NCBI GenBank assembly: GCA_036583965.1
Contig: JAZBQD010000087.1
Coordinates: 1-64,000 of the forward strand
Origin: Prunella strophiata
Lineage: Eukaryota; Chordata; Aves; Passeriformes; Prunellidae
Length of the DNA: 64,000 nt
Reading direction: 5' to 3'
Below, piece by piece: positions 1 through 10,184 of the stretch. Below the pieces are notes generated by a model. That model worked only from the letters and a program-made list of their open reading frames with translations. It was not told where the DNA came from and ran no database searches. The stretch's first letter is position 1; each line of letters starts with the position of its first letter. The position numbers and the translations under genes were made by a program.

Positions 1-239
1 TCCAATATCCTCATTCTCCTTCCCCATCTGTTCCAAATTCAAGGAGTCCCCTCTGTTATCTCTTTTGCATTGTTTTCTTGGCTGAGGTAGTTTTTTGAGC
101 ATATGTTTTGAAGAACAAAAGCAGTCCTTGAACGTAGACCCAACAGCTATGTTTGCAAGCTACAGATTTAATAATTGAAAGAGCACATTTTACCTAACTC
201 CGAAATGGATTTCTACTCTGGAAAATTTCCACTCTGTCA

Positions 240-461
240 TTATATCGACATGATGTAATTCTATGAGTCATTCTGGGAAGACCTTGATGGCTCATTAGCA
301 GAGCATGGCCCCCCTTTAGGTGTGAAATCTGTTTCCCCAGAGGGTGTTATCGAGGGATGAGTTTGGGAAGATAAAGAACACTGCCTATACCCATTTAACA
401 ACCTGATGTAGATGATAATAGAATACATCGTTTTGTTCATCTTCCATTGGTACCCAAGACA
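240..461 (-). repeat. LTR remnant, probably 3' LTR of element G
   Basis: The end of this stretch (a run reading agaatacatc, then acccaagaca) matches the outer end of the G 5' LTR near 16068-16113, and the part from about 249 matches the same LTR around 15955. The start is blurred, and the first 240 bases cannot be aligned by eye. Its position left of the G integrase remnant fits the 3' LTR of that minus-strand element. It could instead be an unrelated solo LTR of the same family. Confidence 0.5.
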
Positions 462-849
462 ACCCTGCTTCCTAAAAACTCTTCTTTTTTTCCCTTATAT
501 TACAGGATATCTGTTTTTGGAGTAGTTATAAAAGCCTCACTCACCCCTCTTTGAAACGTGCAATTCCATCTGTGCCATTCTGGATTTTAATAGCCTTTGT
601 TAGAGCCAATGCTCGCACTGATTTATGTGCTTGGCAGAATAGTGCAGGACAAAGTTTATGGGATTTGAGCTTTTATCCACCTAATGTGGATTGTGAATGA
701 CTCAGAATCCTGAAAGAAGGGGCAGAGTTCAGAAAGGCCCATGGATGCATTTGTCCTTTGCTCGAGGCAGAAATATCCTGTTCTTTCCTAACAACCTCTT
801 ATATGCACCACCAGAACCTTATCCTCCCATCAGTTTTACACAGGGGTTT
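462..849. other. No recognisable gene
   Basis: This lies between an LTR remnant and the start of a decayed integrase. In a minus-strand ERV it should hold the end of integrase and the polypurine tract, but neither is readable. A 66-codon plus-strand reading frame at 697-897 only reflects decayed integrase DNA at its far end. Confidence 0.4.
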
Positions 850-2262
850 GGATTGGGCAGGGGCCAGCTTGTTTGTGGACCTCTTGGTGTTAACTAACCA
901 TGTAGCCTTATGTTAAATGGCAGATCCCCACTGCTTGAAGGTCCCCCCCCCCCCCCAACCCCCCCCCCCCCCCCCCCCCATTGCCTTCACAATGTTGTTT
1001 TTAAGAGTCCATTTCTGGAACTCCACTTCCTGGCAGCTGGTGCATGTTAAGTAATGTGATACATCCCCTCAATACCATGTTCTCTAGCTAAGGTGTTTAT
1101 AAGGGTCTATTCTTGAAAATGAGTCCTGTTTTATGACTCAATTTTCTTGGGGGTACCATGCTCAAAGGGCTTGCTTTTCAACCCAGGATGCGTGTTTGAT
1201 GGACAGTAGCGCTGCAGAATGGGGTACGTTTCCAGCCATCCGTGGTTGCTTAGGCACCACTACCATGTGAGTGATAGTGCTTGCCTTGGCGGGTTTGATG
1301 AGTGTGATTCTAATCAATCTGCCAGGCCTTCCCAATTTGTATTTGAAACCACTGCCCAGCATACCACAGGGTTTCAACATGGACTGCCTGCTTGACGGCA
1401 TGCTTGTCTCACATCATAGATAACCTAGAGGATACTGTCCATGGATGAATCCACCCCTCAGTCCCATGCCCACTTGTATGGTGGCATCTCTGCCCTGATG
1501 CCTGAGGCATCATCGGTCATTGAGCTAGGAACAACTCTCCCTGGCTTTGTTGCCAATCCAATCTATCTGACACCTCTATTTCTGCAGCCTAATATACCTG
1601 TTTGTTGTTGCAGAGCTCCTTGTTAGCCCGACTCTGGGCACATGGGCATCACATGACATACTTTCATAGGTAGCTTCTCTACCCGAATGGCAATATCTTG
1701 CCATTCTTTAGCCCAGTTGGCTTTCCCCTATGGTGCCAAGTGGCCTTTTCCCACTTTTTCCAGCCACCCCTCAGTGCATTGGCTATCATCCACGAATCAG
1801 TGTAAAGGCAGAGCTTTGGCCACTTCACTCTTTCAGCAATGTCCAGGGCCAACTGGACAGCTTTGAGTTCAGAAAGTTGGCTCGATCTTGTTTCTCTTTC
1901 AGTAGCTTCTGCAACTTGTCACATGGGGCTCTATATGGCTGCTTTCCATTTTCTGTTATCCCTACAATGCAACAGGAACCGTCAGTGAAAAGAGCATAGT
2001 GTGTTTTTTCTTGGCAGTTGGTTGTATAGTGGAGCTTTCTGAGCACGTCACCTGTTCCTGCTTTTCTTCAATGGTCACACCAAAGTTACTCACTTCAGGG
2101 CCCAATTCGTAATTATTTTCAAGATCCCAGGTGTTTCGGGTTTCCAATCCAGGTGCGCTGTGTGTGATGAGGGCAATCCATTTATTCTATGTGGCTTCGG
2201 TGATGTGGGTGGGTAGAGGGAAACTTTGCTTTTAAACATCCACTACAGCACCAGTAGTCGGG
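850..2262 (-). pseudogene. Element G pol, 3' part (RNase H and integrase), decayed
   Basis: The DNA is collinear with the RNase H and integrase region of elements A (3228-4620) and B (36470-37830), but is broken by many frameshifts and stops. Recognisable blocks are the integrase catalytic-core region near 1000-1180, the HHCC region near 1380-1460 and the RNase H region near 1700-2000. The homology stops at about 2262 inside the RT/RNase H linker. It resumes at the next pol position at about 10185, so this is the 3' half of the same element that continues there. It cannot make functional enzyme. Confidence 0.8.
943..979. repeat. Two adjacent poly-C runs
   Basis: Runs of 14 and about 21 C bases are separated by two A bases and sit inside decayed integrase DNA. 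Runs of this length are often mis-sized in assemblies. Confidence 0.9.
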
Positions 2263-2404
2263 GTGGTGTTGCCAGGTGTCCAGAACGAGTGTGCTTGAGA
2301 TCGCTCAAAAAATAACCAGCAAGGGTATGAGCAAACGTCAGATTTAATATAAAACTACAAAGCCCAACAAGATTCATTGGCAAGATTCACTGTAGTTACA
2401 AAGG
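2263..2404. other. Left piece of insert M, unidentified
   Basis: G pol homology stops at 2262 and the A provirus starts at 2405. These 142 bases therefore belong to neither. They are probably the left end of an older insertion whose other parts are 8575-8790 and 9496-10184. A TG dinucleotide at 2267 could be an LTR start, but no matching end was found. Confidence 0.4.
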
Positions 2405-2913
2405 TGTACTGGTTTGAAAGTAAAAACTAGGGAGACACTCTAAGTCAGAATACAATTTAATAGAAAACTAAAATAAAATACGTGCAAAGGAAAAAAAAAG
2501 GTAGAGACAAAAAAACCAAAACAGAGTCAAAGTGTGACCTGATATCTTTCCCTCCCAGCTGGAGTGCTAATAGCAGTCCCAAAATGAAATGGTCCCCCAC
2601 CCAAGCAGTGAGGCTGGCAGCCGGCAGTCCTGTGTCCTAGCAGAGCCGAAGAGCAGGACTGACTCTTCTGTTTCAAAACCCAAACTTTATCCCATGAAAC
2701 TGCCTGGCCCTCCCCCCTTGGGCAGAGCACCTCACAATGGACTATTGTATTTTCTATGAATTATGTGATAAGGCCTTGATGGGCCATTAACAGAGCCATT
2801 AACATGAGAATCCCGCAGCAGGAGGTAAGAGATAACGAGAACACAGCTTCCTCCCAGTTTTAAAAGTACAAGGAGATGGTCATAGAATACATCTCGCATT
2901 GCAACCCAGGACA
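2405..2913 (-). repeat. 3' LTR of provirus A
   Basis: This 509-bp sequence starts TG and ends CA on both strands and is nearly identical to 8070-8574. On the minus strand it begins TGTCCTGGGTTGC and ends AACCAGTACA. The termini resemble those of the other LTR families here (TGTCCT...AGTACA or AGGACA), so the families are related at their ends. Confidence 0.9.
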
Positions 2914-2935
2914 TAATCCACCCCTTATTCTATTA
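2914..2935 (-). other. Polypurine tract of provirus A
   Basis: On the minus strand a purine-rich run (AATAAGGGGTGGA) lies directly upstream of the 3' LTR. This is where plus-strand DNA synthesis is primed in retroviruses. The same tract (ATAAGGGGTGGAA) precedes the 3' LTR of element B. Confidence 0.75.
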
Positions 2936-3012
2936 CCATCTACATAATCTCCAAACCAATACCCTCTTAGAGACATATATATACATGTATGTACAGAATG
3001 AAAACCTTACAC

Positions 3013-4836
3013 TCAGTGGTCACCCAAGGTTAGGTCCCCTTGTGGTACACAACGGGTTTCCCCGTCTTTCTGCATTACCCACCAAGTGTAACCAGGTCCT
3101 TGAGCAAAAACAATCCCACGGATGGGTTTGCCTTTGCCTGCGGTGGGATTAATCCAAACAGTCTTTCCTAAAATACCTTTCATGTGTACTACAGGGACTT
3201 TATCTCCGTCCACTGTGTGCAAGAGTTCAGACTGGGCAGGACCAGCTCGATTGATGGATCCTCGGGTGTTGACCATCCAGGTGGCTTTTGCTAAATTTAT
3301 TTCCCAGTTCTTGAAGGTCCCTCCACCAAGTGCCTTCAGGGTGGTCTTAAGGAGTCCGTTGCACCGTTCAACCTCCCCGGCAGCTGGTGCATGATAAGGG
3401 ATATGATATATCCATTCAATGCCGTGTTCTCGGGCCCAGGTGTTTATGAGTCCATTCTTGAAATGAGTTCCGTTGTCTGATTCCATTCTCTCAGGGGTGC
3501 CGTGTCTCCACAGGACTTGCTTTTCTAGGCCCAAGATGGTGTTCCGGGCAGTAGCATGAGGCACGGGGTACGTTTCCAGCCATCCTGTAGTTGCTTCCAC
3601 CATGGTCAGAACGTAGCGCTTGCCTTGGCGGGTTTGGGGAAGGGTGATGTAGTCAACTTGCCAAGCTTCCCCATACCTGTACTTTAACCATCGTCCACCG
3701 TACCACAGAGGCTTCACCCGTTTGGCCTGTTTGATTGCAGCGCAGGTCTCGCAGTTGTGGATGACTTGTGTGATGTTGTCCATAGTAAGGTCCACCCCTC
3801 AGTCACGGGCCCATCGGTATGTTGCATCTCTCCCCTGATGACCAGAGGCATCGTGGGCCCAACGAGCTAGGAATGACTCTCCTTTGTGCTTCCAGTCTAG
3901 ATCCACCTGAGATACTTTCACTTTGGCAGCTCGGTCCACTTGCTCATTGTTGTGGTGTTCTTCATTAGCCCGACTCTTTGGTATGTGTGCATCCACGTGT
4001 CGAACCTGTACGGTCAGCCTCTTTCTTCGGGTGGCGATGTCCTGCCAAATCTCAGCAGCCCAGATGGGTTTCCCTCTGCGCTGCCAGTTGGCCTTTTTCC
4101 AGCGATCCAGCCATCCCCAGAGAGCATTAGCCACCATCCATGAGTCGGTGTAGAGATAGAGCCTCGGCCACTTCTCTCGTTCAGCGATGTCCAAAGCCAG
4201 CTGGACGGCTTTAAGCTCTGCGACCTGACTGGAACCACCTTGTCCCTCGGTAGCTTGGGCAACTCGTCGTGTGGGGCTCCATACTGCAGCTTTCCATTTC
4301 CGGTTAGCACCTACAATTCGGCAGGAACCATCAGTGAAGAGGGCATACTGTCTTTCAGTCTCCGGCAGCTCATTATATGGTGGGGCTTCCTCAGCATGTG
4401 TCACTTGCTCCTCTTCTTCTTCAGAGGACAATCCAAAAGTCTCATTCTCAGGCCAGTTCGTTATAATTTCCAGAATCCCAGGGCGATTTGGATTTCCAAT
4501 ACGGGCACGCTGAGTAATGAGGGCAATCCACTTGCTCCATGTGGTGTCAGTGGCATGATGTGTGGAGGGGACCTTTCCCTTGAACATCCATCCCAGTACA
4601 GGTAGTCGGGGTGCCAGAAGCAGCTGTGTTTCGGTGCCAACTACTTCTGAGGCTGCTTGAACTCCTTCATAGGCAGTCAGGATTTCTTTCTCTGTAGGGG
4701 TGTAGTTGGCCTCAGATCCTTTATAGCTTTGGCTCCAGAATCCCAGTGGTCGACCCCGAGTCTCCCCAGGCACCTTCTGCCAAAGGCTCCAGGACAGACC
4801 ATGATTCCCGGCTTCAGAGTAGAGCACATTCTTCAC
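3013..4836 (-). pseudogene. Provirus A pol: RNase H and integrase, broken
   Basis: Two open stretches in the same frame (4836-3799 and 3795-3013) are separated by a single TGA at 3799-3801. The first holds the RT/RNase H linker, RNase H (FTDGS, then YTDSW) and the HHCC region of integrase (HDASGHQGRD). The second holds CxxC (CETCAA) and the catalytic core, with D in the WQVDYI block, D in ESDNGTHF and the third acid in GEVERCNG. It ends with the C-terminal domain, about 100 bases before the LTR, leaving no room for env. Enzyme roles are RNA removal from the RNA-DNA hybrid and insertion of viral DNA into host DNA. The stop prevents full-length product. Confidence 0.88.
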
Positions 4837-6200
4837 CTCTGGTCCCGTCCTGACTGGGCCAAGGGTTACCGCATGAGCGATCTCCTGCTTAATCTGGGTG
4901 AAGGCTTGCTGCTGTTCAGGGCCTCAGTGGAAATCATTCTTCTTGCGGGTGACCAGGTAGAGAGGGCTCACAATCTGGCTGTACTCGGGAATGTGCATCC
5001 TCCAAAAGCCTATGGCGCCTAGGAAAGCTTGTGTCTCTTTCTTGCTGGTAGGAGGAGACATCGCGGTGTTCTTATTGATGACCTCAGTGGGAATCTGACG
5101 CCGCCCATCTTGCCACTTGACTCCTAGAAACTGAATTTCTTGAGCTGGTCCCTTAACCTTACTTCGCTTGATGGCAAAACCAGCTTCAGGAGAATCTGGA
5201 TAACTCTCTCTCCTTTCTTAAAGACTTCTCCTGCTGTGCTCCCCCATACAATGATATCATCAATATACTGCAGATGTTCGGGGGCCTGGCCGTTTTCCAG
5301 TGCGGTCTGGATCAGTCCATGGCAGATGGTGGGACTGTGCTTCCACCCCTGGGGCAGTCGGTTCCAGGTGTACTGCACGCCCCTCCAGGTGAAGGCAAAC
5401 TGGGGCCTGCACTCTGCTGCCAAAGGAATGGAGAAGAAGGCGTTGGCAATATCGATGGTCGCGTACCACTTCGCTGCCTTGGATTCCAGCTCATATTGAA
5501 GCTCCAACATGTCTGGGACGGCAGCACTCAGTGGTGGTGTGACCTCATTCAGGCTGCGGTAATCCACTGTCAGTCTCCATTCTCCGTCAGACTTACGCAC
5601 TGGCCATATAGGGCTGTTGAAAGGTGAGTGAGTCTTGCTGACCACTCCTTGGCTCTCCAGTTTCCGAATCATCTCGTGAATGGGAATCACAGAGTCTCTG
5701 TTGGTACGGTATTGCCGACGGTGTACTGTTGCTGTGGCGATTGGTACCTGTTGGTCCTCAACTTTCAGCAGTCCTACAGCAGAGGGTTCGTCTGAGAGAC
5801 CAGGCAACGTATTCAGTTTCCTGATGTCTTCTGTCTCTATGGCAGCTATCCCAAAAGCCCAACGATACCCTTTTGGGTCTTTGAAATATCCATTTCGGAA
5901 GTAGTCTATGCCGAGAATGCATGGGGCCTCTGGGCCAGTCACGATGGGGTGTTTCTGCCATCCTTTCCCAGTTAAACTTACTTCAGCTTCCAGCACAGTC
6001 AGCTCCTGGGTTCCTCCTGTTACTCCAGCAATAGAAATGGACTTTTCTCCTACATACCTTGATGGTATCAGGGTACATTGAGCGCCGGTGTCAACTAGAG
6101 CCGTATATTTTTGTGGGTCAGATGTGCCAGGCCATCGGATCCACACAGTCCAGTAGATCCGATTGTCCCTTTCCTCTACCTGGCTAGAGGCAGGGCCCCT
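4837..6200 (-). pseudogene. Provirus A pol: protease and reverse transcriptase, frameshifted
   Basis: Directly after the gag UAG, the same frame stays open to 5124. It encodes an aspartic protease (LVDTGAQCTLIPS) followed by reverse transcriptase, with the polymerase active site in LQYIDDIIVWG. After 5124 the reading switches frame to reach the RNase H part, so at least one frameshift lies at about 5124-4840. Protease cleaves Gag-Pol, and RT copies the RNA genome. Protease is fused in frame to RT as in other class III elements. With LTRs this similar, the lesion is either recent or was already present in a copy mobilised by other elements. Confidence 0.85.
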
Positions 6201-6203
6201 CTA
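6173..6203 (-). promoter_or_regulatory. Gag-pol UAG readthrough signal, provirus A
   Basis: Gag ends with UAG at 6203-6201, and pol continues in the same frame. Ten bases further on is a perfect 6-bp stem with a 6-base loop (CCTCTA-GCCAGG-TAGAGG, 6190-6173). The same stop, spacing and hairpin occur in B and G. In gammaretroviruses a UAG followed by RNA structure permits occasional glutamine insertion to make Gag-Pol. The same role here is inferred. Confidence 0.65.
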
Positions 6204-7985
6204 TTCCTGGTTGTCGTATACATTGCTCTCCTCCTGCGAATAGGTTCCTGAGGTCCCTTCAAGAGGATCAGTGATATCATCACTCCTGGGCTCTCTGTAG
6301 TTCTGTGCACAGGAGACTGGAGCAGTGTTGACTCTGGAAGAGTTTCTCGTGCTAGATGTCCCTCTTTTCAGTTCACGTACCCGGCTTGCTAAGGCTGAGG
6401 TGGGTTTTCCATCCCACTTCCTCATATCTTCTCCATGCTCCTGAAGGAAGAACCAGAGGTTACCTCATGGGGAGTATCCTCTCTCCCTGGCTGGGGGGTG
6501 CCGGCTCCTAATAGCAGAGACTCTCGTTGGTTCTGGCGAGATACGGTGGATTCCTTCCTTGAGTTCCTTTCTTAGTCTCTGATGGTCCTCAATCAGGTTC
6601 CGGACTTGCTCAGCCAGACTTGTTTCCACGGCTGAGACATGGGTACGGAATGGGGCAGTAATAGTGTCCTCATAAATTCTTAGTTTATTGGCCAAGATGC
6701 CCACTCTGTCCTCACCTTCCCTCCATTGCAGCGTTGCCAGGTAGCGGGAGTACATCTCTGGTCCGAGCCGTGCAAATCTCAACCACATTTGTGATGTGCA
6801 GTGGACACGATCTGGGCTCTTGGGAAAACTCTCGTCTTCTGAGAAAATAATCTCTAACACAGCCAATTCCCTCAGGCATTGGATACCTTGTTCCATGGTG
6901 CTCCATCTTTTTTGGTGCACTTGGAGATCCTCTTTGCACAGGTATCTCTCCTTCACACTTGTCAGCAGTCGCCGCCAGAGGCTGAGGGTTTCTTGGGTTT
7001 TCCCAATGCCCTGGTCAATGACCACCTCCCGGGACAGTGATCCCAGTTGCCTGGCCTCGGTTCCATCCAGAATGGTGTCATTGGCTGCAGTGTCCCAGAG
7101 GCGGAGCAGCCAGGTCAGGATGGACTCGTTTGCCTGGCGGGTGAATTCCCTCCGCAGGTCACGAATCTCACCTAGGGACAGAGAGCGGGTGATGATTTCT
7201 GGCTCTGTCTCTTCTACTGGGTGTGAAGGTCCTGCTGCGTCCTCGTCAGTCTCTATGCGGGCTGATTTGCTCTTTGATTTCTTCTTCTGAACGGGGGCAA
7301 CTGCTACTGGTTTAGGTTGTTCTGGTTCAGTGATGGTCTGTGTGGAGATGCTGATGGTATCTTTGATTTCTTTCTCCTCCGTGGCACTCTGCCTGGGCAC
7401 AGATACTGGTGCTTTGCTTTCTGTTCCTTTCCTCCTTTGTGACAGTCTGCGTAGACCCGGACGCTGTTGCTTTGCTTTTGGTCCTTTTCTCCTCTGTGAC
7501 ATTCAATGCAGAAGTTGTTTTCTTTGTTTTTCCTCTGCCTCGAGAAAACGCTGCATCATTCCATGTAGTGTTTTGTTTCTCAACATGTTGTAGACTGTGC
7601 AGAGAAAACAAAGCAGAAACAACAAAAGCCCTATGCTGTCCCTGGCATTTAGAGGGAACTTAATACCTTCAAATACTACAGTGTCAGGCGTGAAAAGCTG
7701 GAAGAAATCCTCTTTTACCCCTCCCCCCAGGGGCTGGGTGCGATTGTAGAGGCCCCAGATGTAGCAGCCTAGACTAGGACAGGTAAACAAGATTGAGTAT
7801 ATATTCCGAATGACATTCATTGCCTCAGAGGTTAGTATGTGATAAGCATAATAAACCCATAAAGCAATTTTTATACCATAGCCTGGTCTACTCAGGAGCA
7901 TTACAAGCGGCAGATAGTTGTTTCCCATGTGCGGAAAGATATAGAGAGTTAAGTATAAAACCCATGTAAGCATGCTGAGCATCAT
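6201..7985 (-). pseudogene. Provirus A gag with multi-pass membrane N-terminus
   Basis: One reading frame runs from an ATG at 7985 to the UAG at 6201. It is interrupted only by TGA codons at 7503-7505 and 6465-6467. The first about 160 residues are very hydrophobic, with about four membrane segments (starting MMLSMLTWVLYLTLYIF and ending IGLLLFLLCFLCTVYNML), and replace the usual matrix. After the first stop come a charged linker and a capsid-like helical part (SLGEIRDLRREFTRQANES and following). The tail carries a MRKWDGKPTS block shared with B. No CCHC zinc knuckle is visible. There is no N-terminal glycine for myristoylation, so membrane targeting would be by the hydrophobic segments (inference). 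Confidence 0.75.
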
Positions 7986-8047
7986 GCTGATTAGTTGGTT
8001 CTTATAATACAAAATTGTATTTCTGACTTTTTTTCAGTACCTTCAGG

Positions 8048-8065
8048 GCCCCACGTTGGGCGCCA
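8048..8065 (-). other. tRNA-Lys1,2 primer binding site, provirus A
   Basis: On the minus strand this reads TGGCGCCCAACGTGGGGC, an exact 18-base complement of the 3' end of tRNA-Lys1,2. It lies four bases downstream of the 5' LTR. It primes minus-strand DNA synthesis. B and G have mutated versions. Confidence 0.92.
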
Positions 8066-8069
8066 AAAT

Positions 8070-8574
8070 TGTACTGGTTTGAAAATAAAAACTAGGGAGA
8101 CACTCTAAGTCAGAAATACAATTTAATAGAAAACTAAAATAAAATACATGCAAAGGAAAAAAAAAGGTACAGACAAAAACAAAACAGAGTCAAAGTGTGA
8201 CCTGATATCTTTCCCTCCCAGCTGGAGTGCTAATAGCAGTCCCAAAATGAAATGGTCCCACCCAAGCAGTGAGGCTGGCAGCCGGCAGTCCTGTGTCCTA
8301 GGCAGAGCCGAAGAGCAGGACTGACTCTTCTGTTTCAAAACCCAAACTTTATCCCATGAAACTGCCTGGCCCTCCCCCTTGGGCAGAGCACCTCACAATG
8401 GACTATTGTATTTTCTATGAATTATGTGATAAGGCCTTGATGGGCCATTAACAGAGCCATTAACATGAGAATCCCGCAGCAGGAGGTAAGAGATAACGAG
8501 AACACAGCTTCCTCCCAGTTTTAAAAGTACAAGGAGATGGTCATAGAATACATCTCGCATTGCAACCCAGGACA
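8070..8574 (-). repeat. 5' LTR of provirus A
   Basis: A 505-bp LTR with TG/CA ends, matching 2405-2913 with about three substitutions and a few indels. On the minus strand it supplies promoter and transcript start. Beyond it, bases 8575-8790 match no other feature and probably belong to insert M. Confidence 0.9.
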
Positions 8575-8790
8575 AAACGGCAACTAAGACACAACAGGGA
8601 AAGAAAGCAACAACAAAGCCAAACAAAATCCAGGCAATTAAAGCAGAAAATAATTGAAACTACTTAGGGGTGTGTGTGTGTAAAGACAGTGTAAACAAGG
8701 ATGAAAAGGAATGCGGCCTAAATCTTAAGAACACTTAAACTTAACAGTACTTTATCTTATACCTTAATTTATAGCTTAACCTTAGCAATC

Positions 8791-9495
8791 TGTCTTAGGT
8801 TGAAAGAATTAGCTGGGGTGTGTATTTTATTTGCTATTTGTTAGAGGTGGGGCAGCTATCTTCTGTTAACTGGGCAGTTTTCTTTATCTCTTGCACAAAC
8901 CAATCCTCCCTCCAGGAAATATCTTCTGTTAATGGGACATTGAGTCTCACTGCAGGACTGATAAAATTACATCATCCCATTGTGAGGTGCTCCACCCAAA
9001 GGGAGGAGCCAAGCATTCCATCCTGGCTATAATCTGAGATTTGGAACACCACAGTCAGCCTTTTCCCACTGGATTCCAAGAGGAGCAGCTTTCTTCTTCA
9101 CTGGATTCCCAGAGGAATACCAGGCCTATCTACACCACCACCGGATCTTCAGAGGAAAACTACACCCTTCTACAGGATCACTGCTTCAACAGAACCACAT
9201 TTGTCACTCCAGGAGGACTGCAGCAACCATTTAATAGGACTGCTACCAACACCCTGACCCACAGGGTGTCAGGTCGTATTCTGACTCTGTCAGTGGTTTG
9301 TTTTCTTTTTTTGTACTATTGCATTTGTATTTTTAATTTTCCTAGTAAAGAACTGTTATTCCTATTCCCATATCTTTGCCTGAGAGCCTTTTAATTTCAA
9401 AATTATAATAATTTGGAGGGAGGGGGTTTACATTTTCCATTTCAAGGAAGGCTCCAGCCTTCCTTAGCAGACACCTATCTTTTCAAACCAAGACA
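8791..9495 (+). repeat. Solo LTR, plus strand, 705 bp, with target duplication
   Basis: It starts TGTCTTAGGTTGAAAG and ends TTTCAAACCAAGACA. It is flanked by a perfect 5-bp duplication caatc (8786-8790 and 9496-9500). No internal ERV sequence remains, so it formed by LTR-LTR recombination. It is the same family as the 5' LTR of G (14924-16113), which lies in the opposite direction. A CTATAA motif near 9030 is the best TATA candidate. Confidence 0.92.
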
Positions 9496-10184
9496 CAATC
9501 TAACAGAGAAATAACACTTAACAGCATTTATCCTAAATTATAACTATAACTTAATCTAACTTCCAGATTTACTATGGTATATGCACAAAGGGTATGCATG
9601 CAGACAGTCAGTGCAAGATAAGGTCCCTGTGGAAAAAATTCCCTCAGAGGTTAGTGAAAATACTCACTTCAGATGCTTTTGCATCTCCTGACGGGCGAAG
9701 GATCGGGCCTCTAGGAGTGAGGATATCGGCCCAGGACACATTGTGGTTCGGTGATCCTCCAAGTATAGCAACCCTGAGGGTTTGCTGGCTCTGAGAGGCA
9801 TCCCACACAGAGGGAGATTGCTGGTCACAGGCCTGCTGCGGTCCAGGAGAGCTCAATGGGCCCCATTTTGGACTGCTGTTTATAGGGTCACAAGAGAATG
9901 GGCTTTAGTCATAACAGTGTTTCATCCTGGCCATAGTTTGGATCGGCACTTTCTTTAAAAGTGTGAGAATAGGAATGATATGCCATTCAGGCCAGACAAA
10001 TATTTTCCAAGGCTGGTCATGAGAAAAACAGAAACTCATTAGGAGTTCCTGAGAGCAGACAGTGTTTTTTGATAAGTTGAGAAAGAGCTGAGTCCAGGTG
10101 GTGTTTTCAAGGATGAGGCCTAACAAGCATTTTCTCAGATCACACTGCAGCCTGGAAAGGAGTTAAGGGGGAATGCACCACCAC
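9496..10184 (-). other. Insert M, main piece: possible ERV promoter and leader
   Basis: This lies between the solo LTR and the resumption of G pol, and resembles none of the other families in the window. On the minus strand there is a TATAAA at 9884-9879 and, about 215 bases downstream, a consensus splice donor GTGAGT at 9667-9662. The arrangement looks like a retroviral promoter with a leader, but no polyadenylation signal or clear LTR boundary was found. Together with 2263-2404 and 8575-8790 it makes about 1.04 kb. Confidence 0.4.

Larger units (their letters stand above)
2405..8574 (-). mobile_element. ERV-L-like provirus A, full length, young, env-less
   Basis: This is a complete provirus on the minus strand: 5' LTR 8070-8574, tRNA-Lys1,2 primer site, gag, UAG, protease-RT-RNase H-integrase, polypurine tract and 3' LTR 2405-2913. 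There is no env, since integrase ends about 100 bases before the LTR. By eye the two LTRs differ at only about three substitutions plus a few short indels, so the insertion is recent. The six bases flanking the element (caaagg on the left, aaacgg on the right) match at four positions and may be a mutated target duplication. The class is assigned from pol and gag resemblance to class III (ERV-L) elements. A and B share the same architecture. Confidence 0.85.

Noticed and set aside
3122..3394. Plus-strand open frames across pol regions (for example 3122-3394, 4240-4605, 5140-5627, 36725-37191)
   Set aside because: They are the antisense of well-identified minus-strand pol and have no family resemblance of their own.
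9041..9394. Plus-strand 117-codon frame
   Set aside because: It lies wholly within solo LTR 8791-9495 and has no protein family features.
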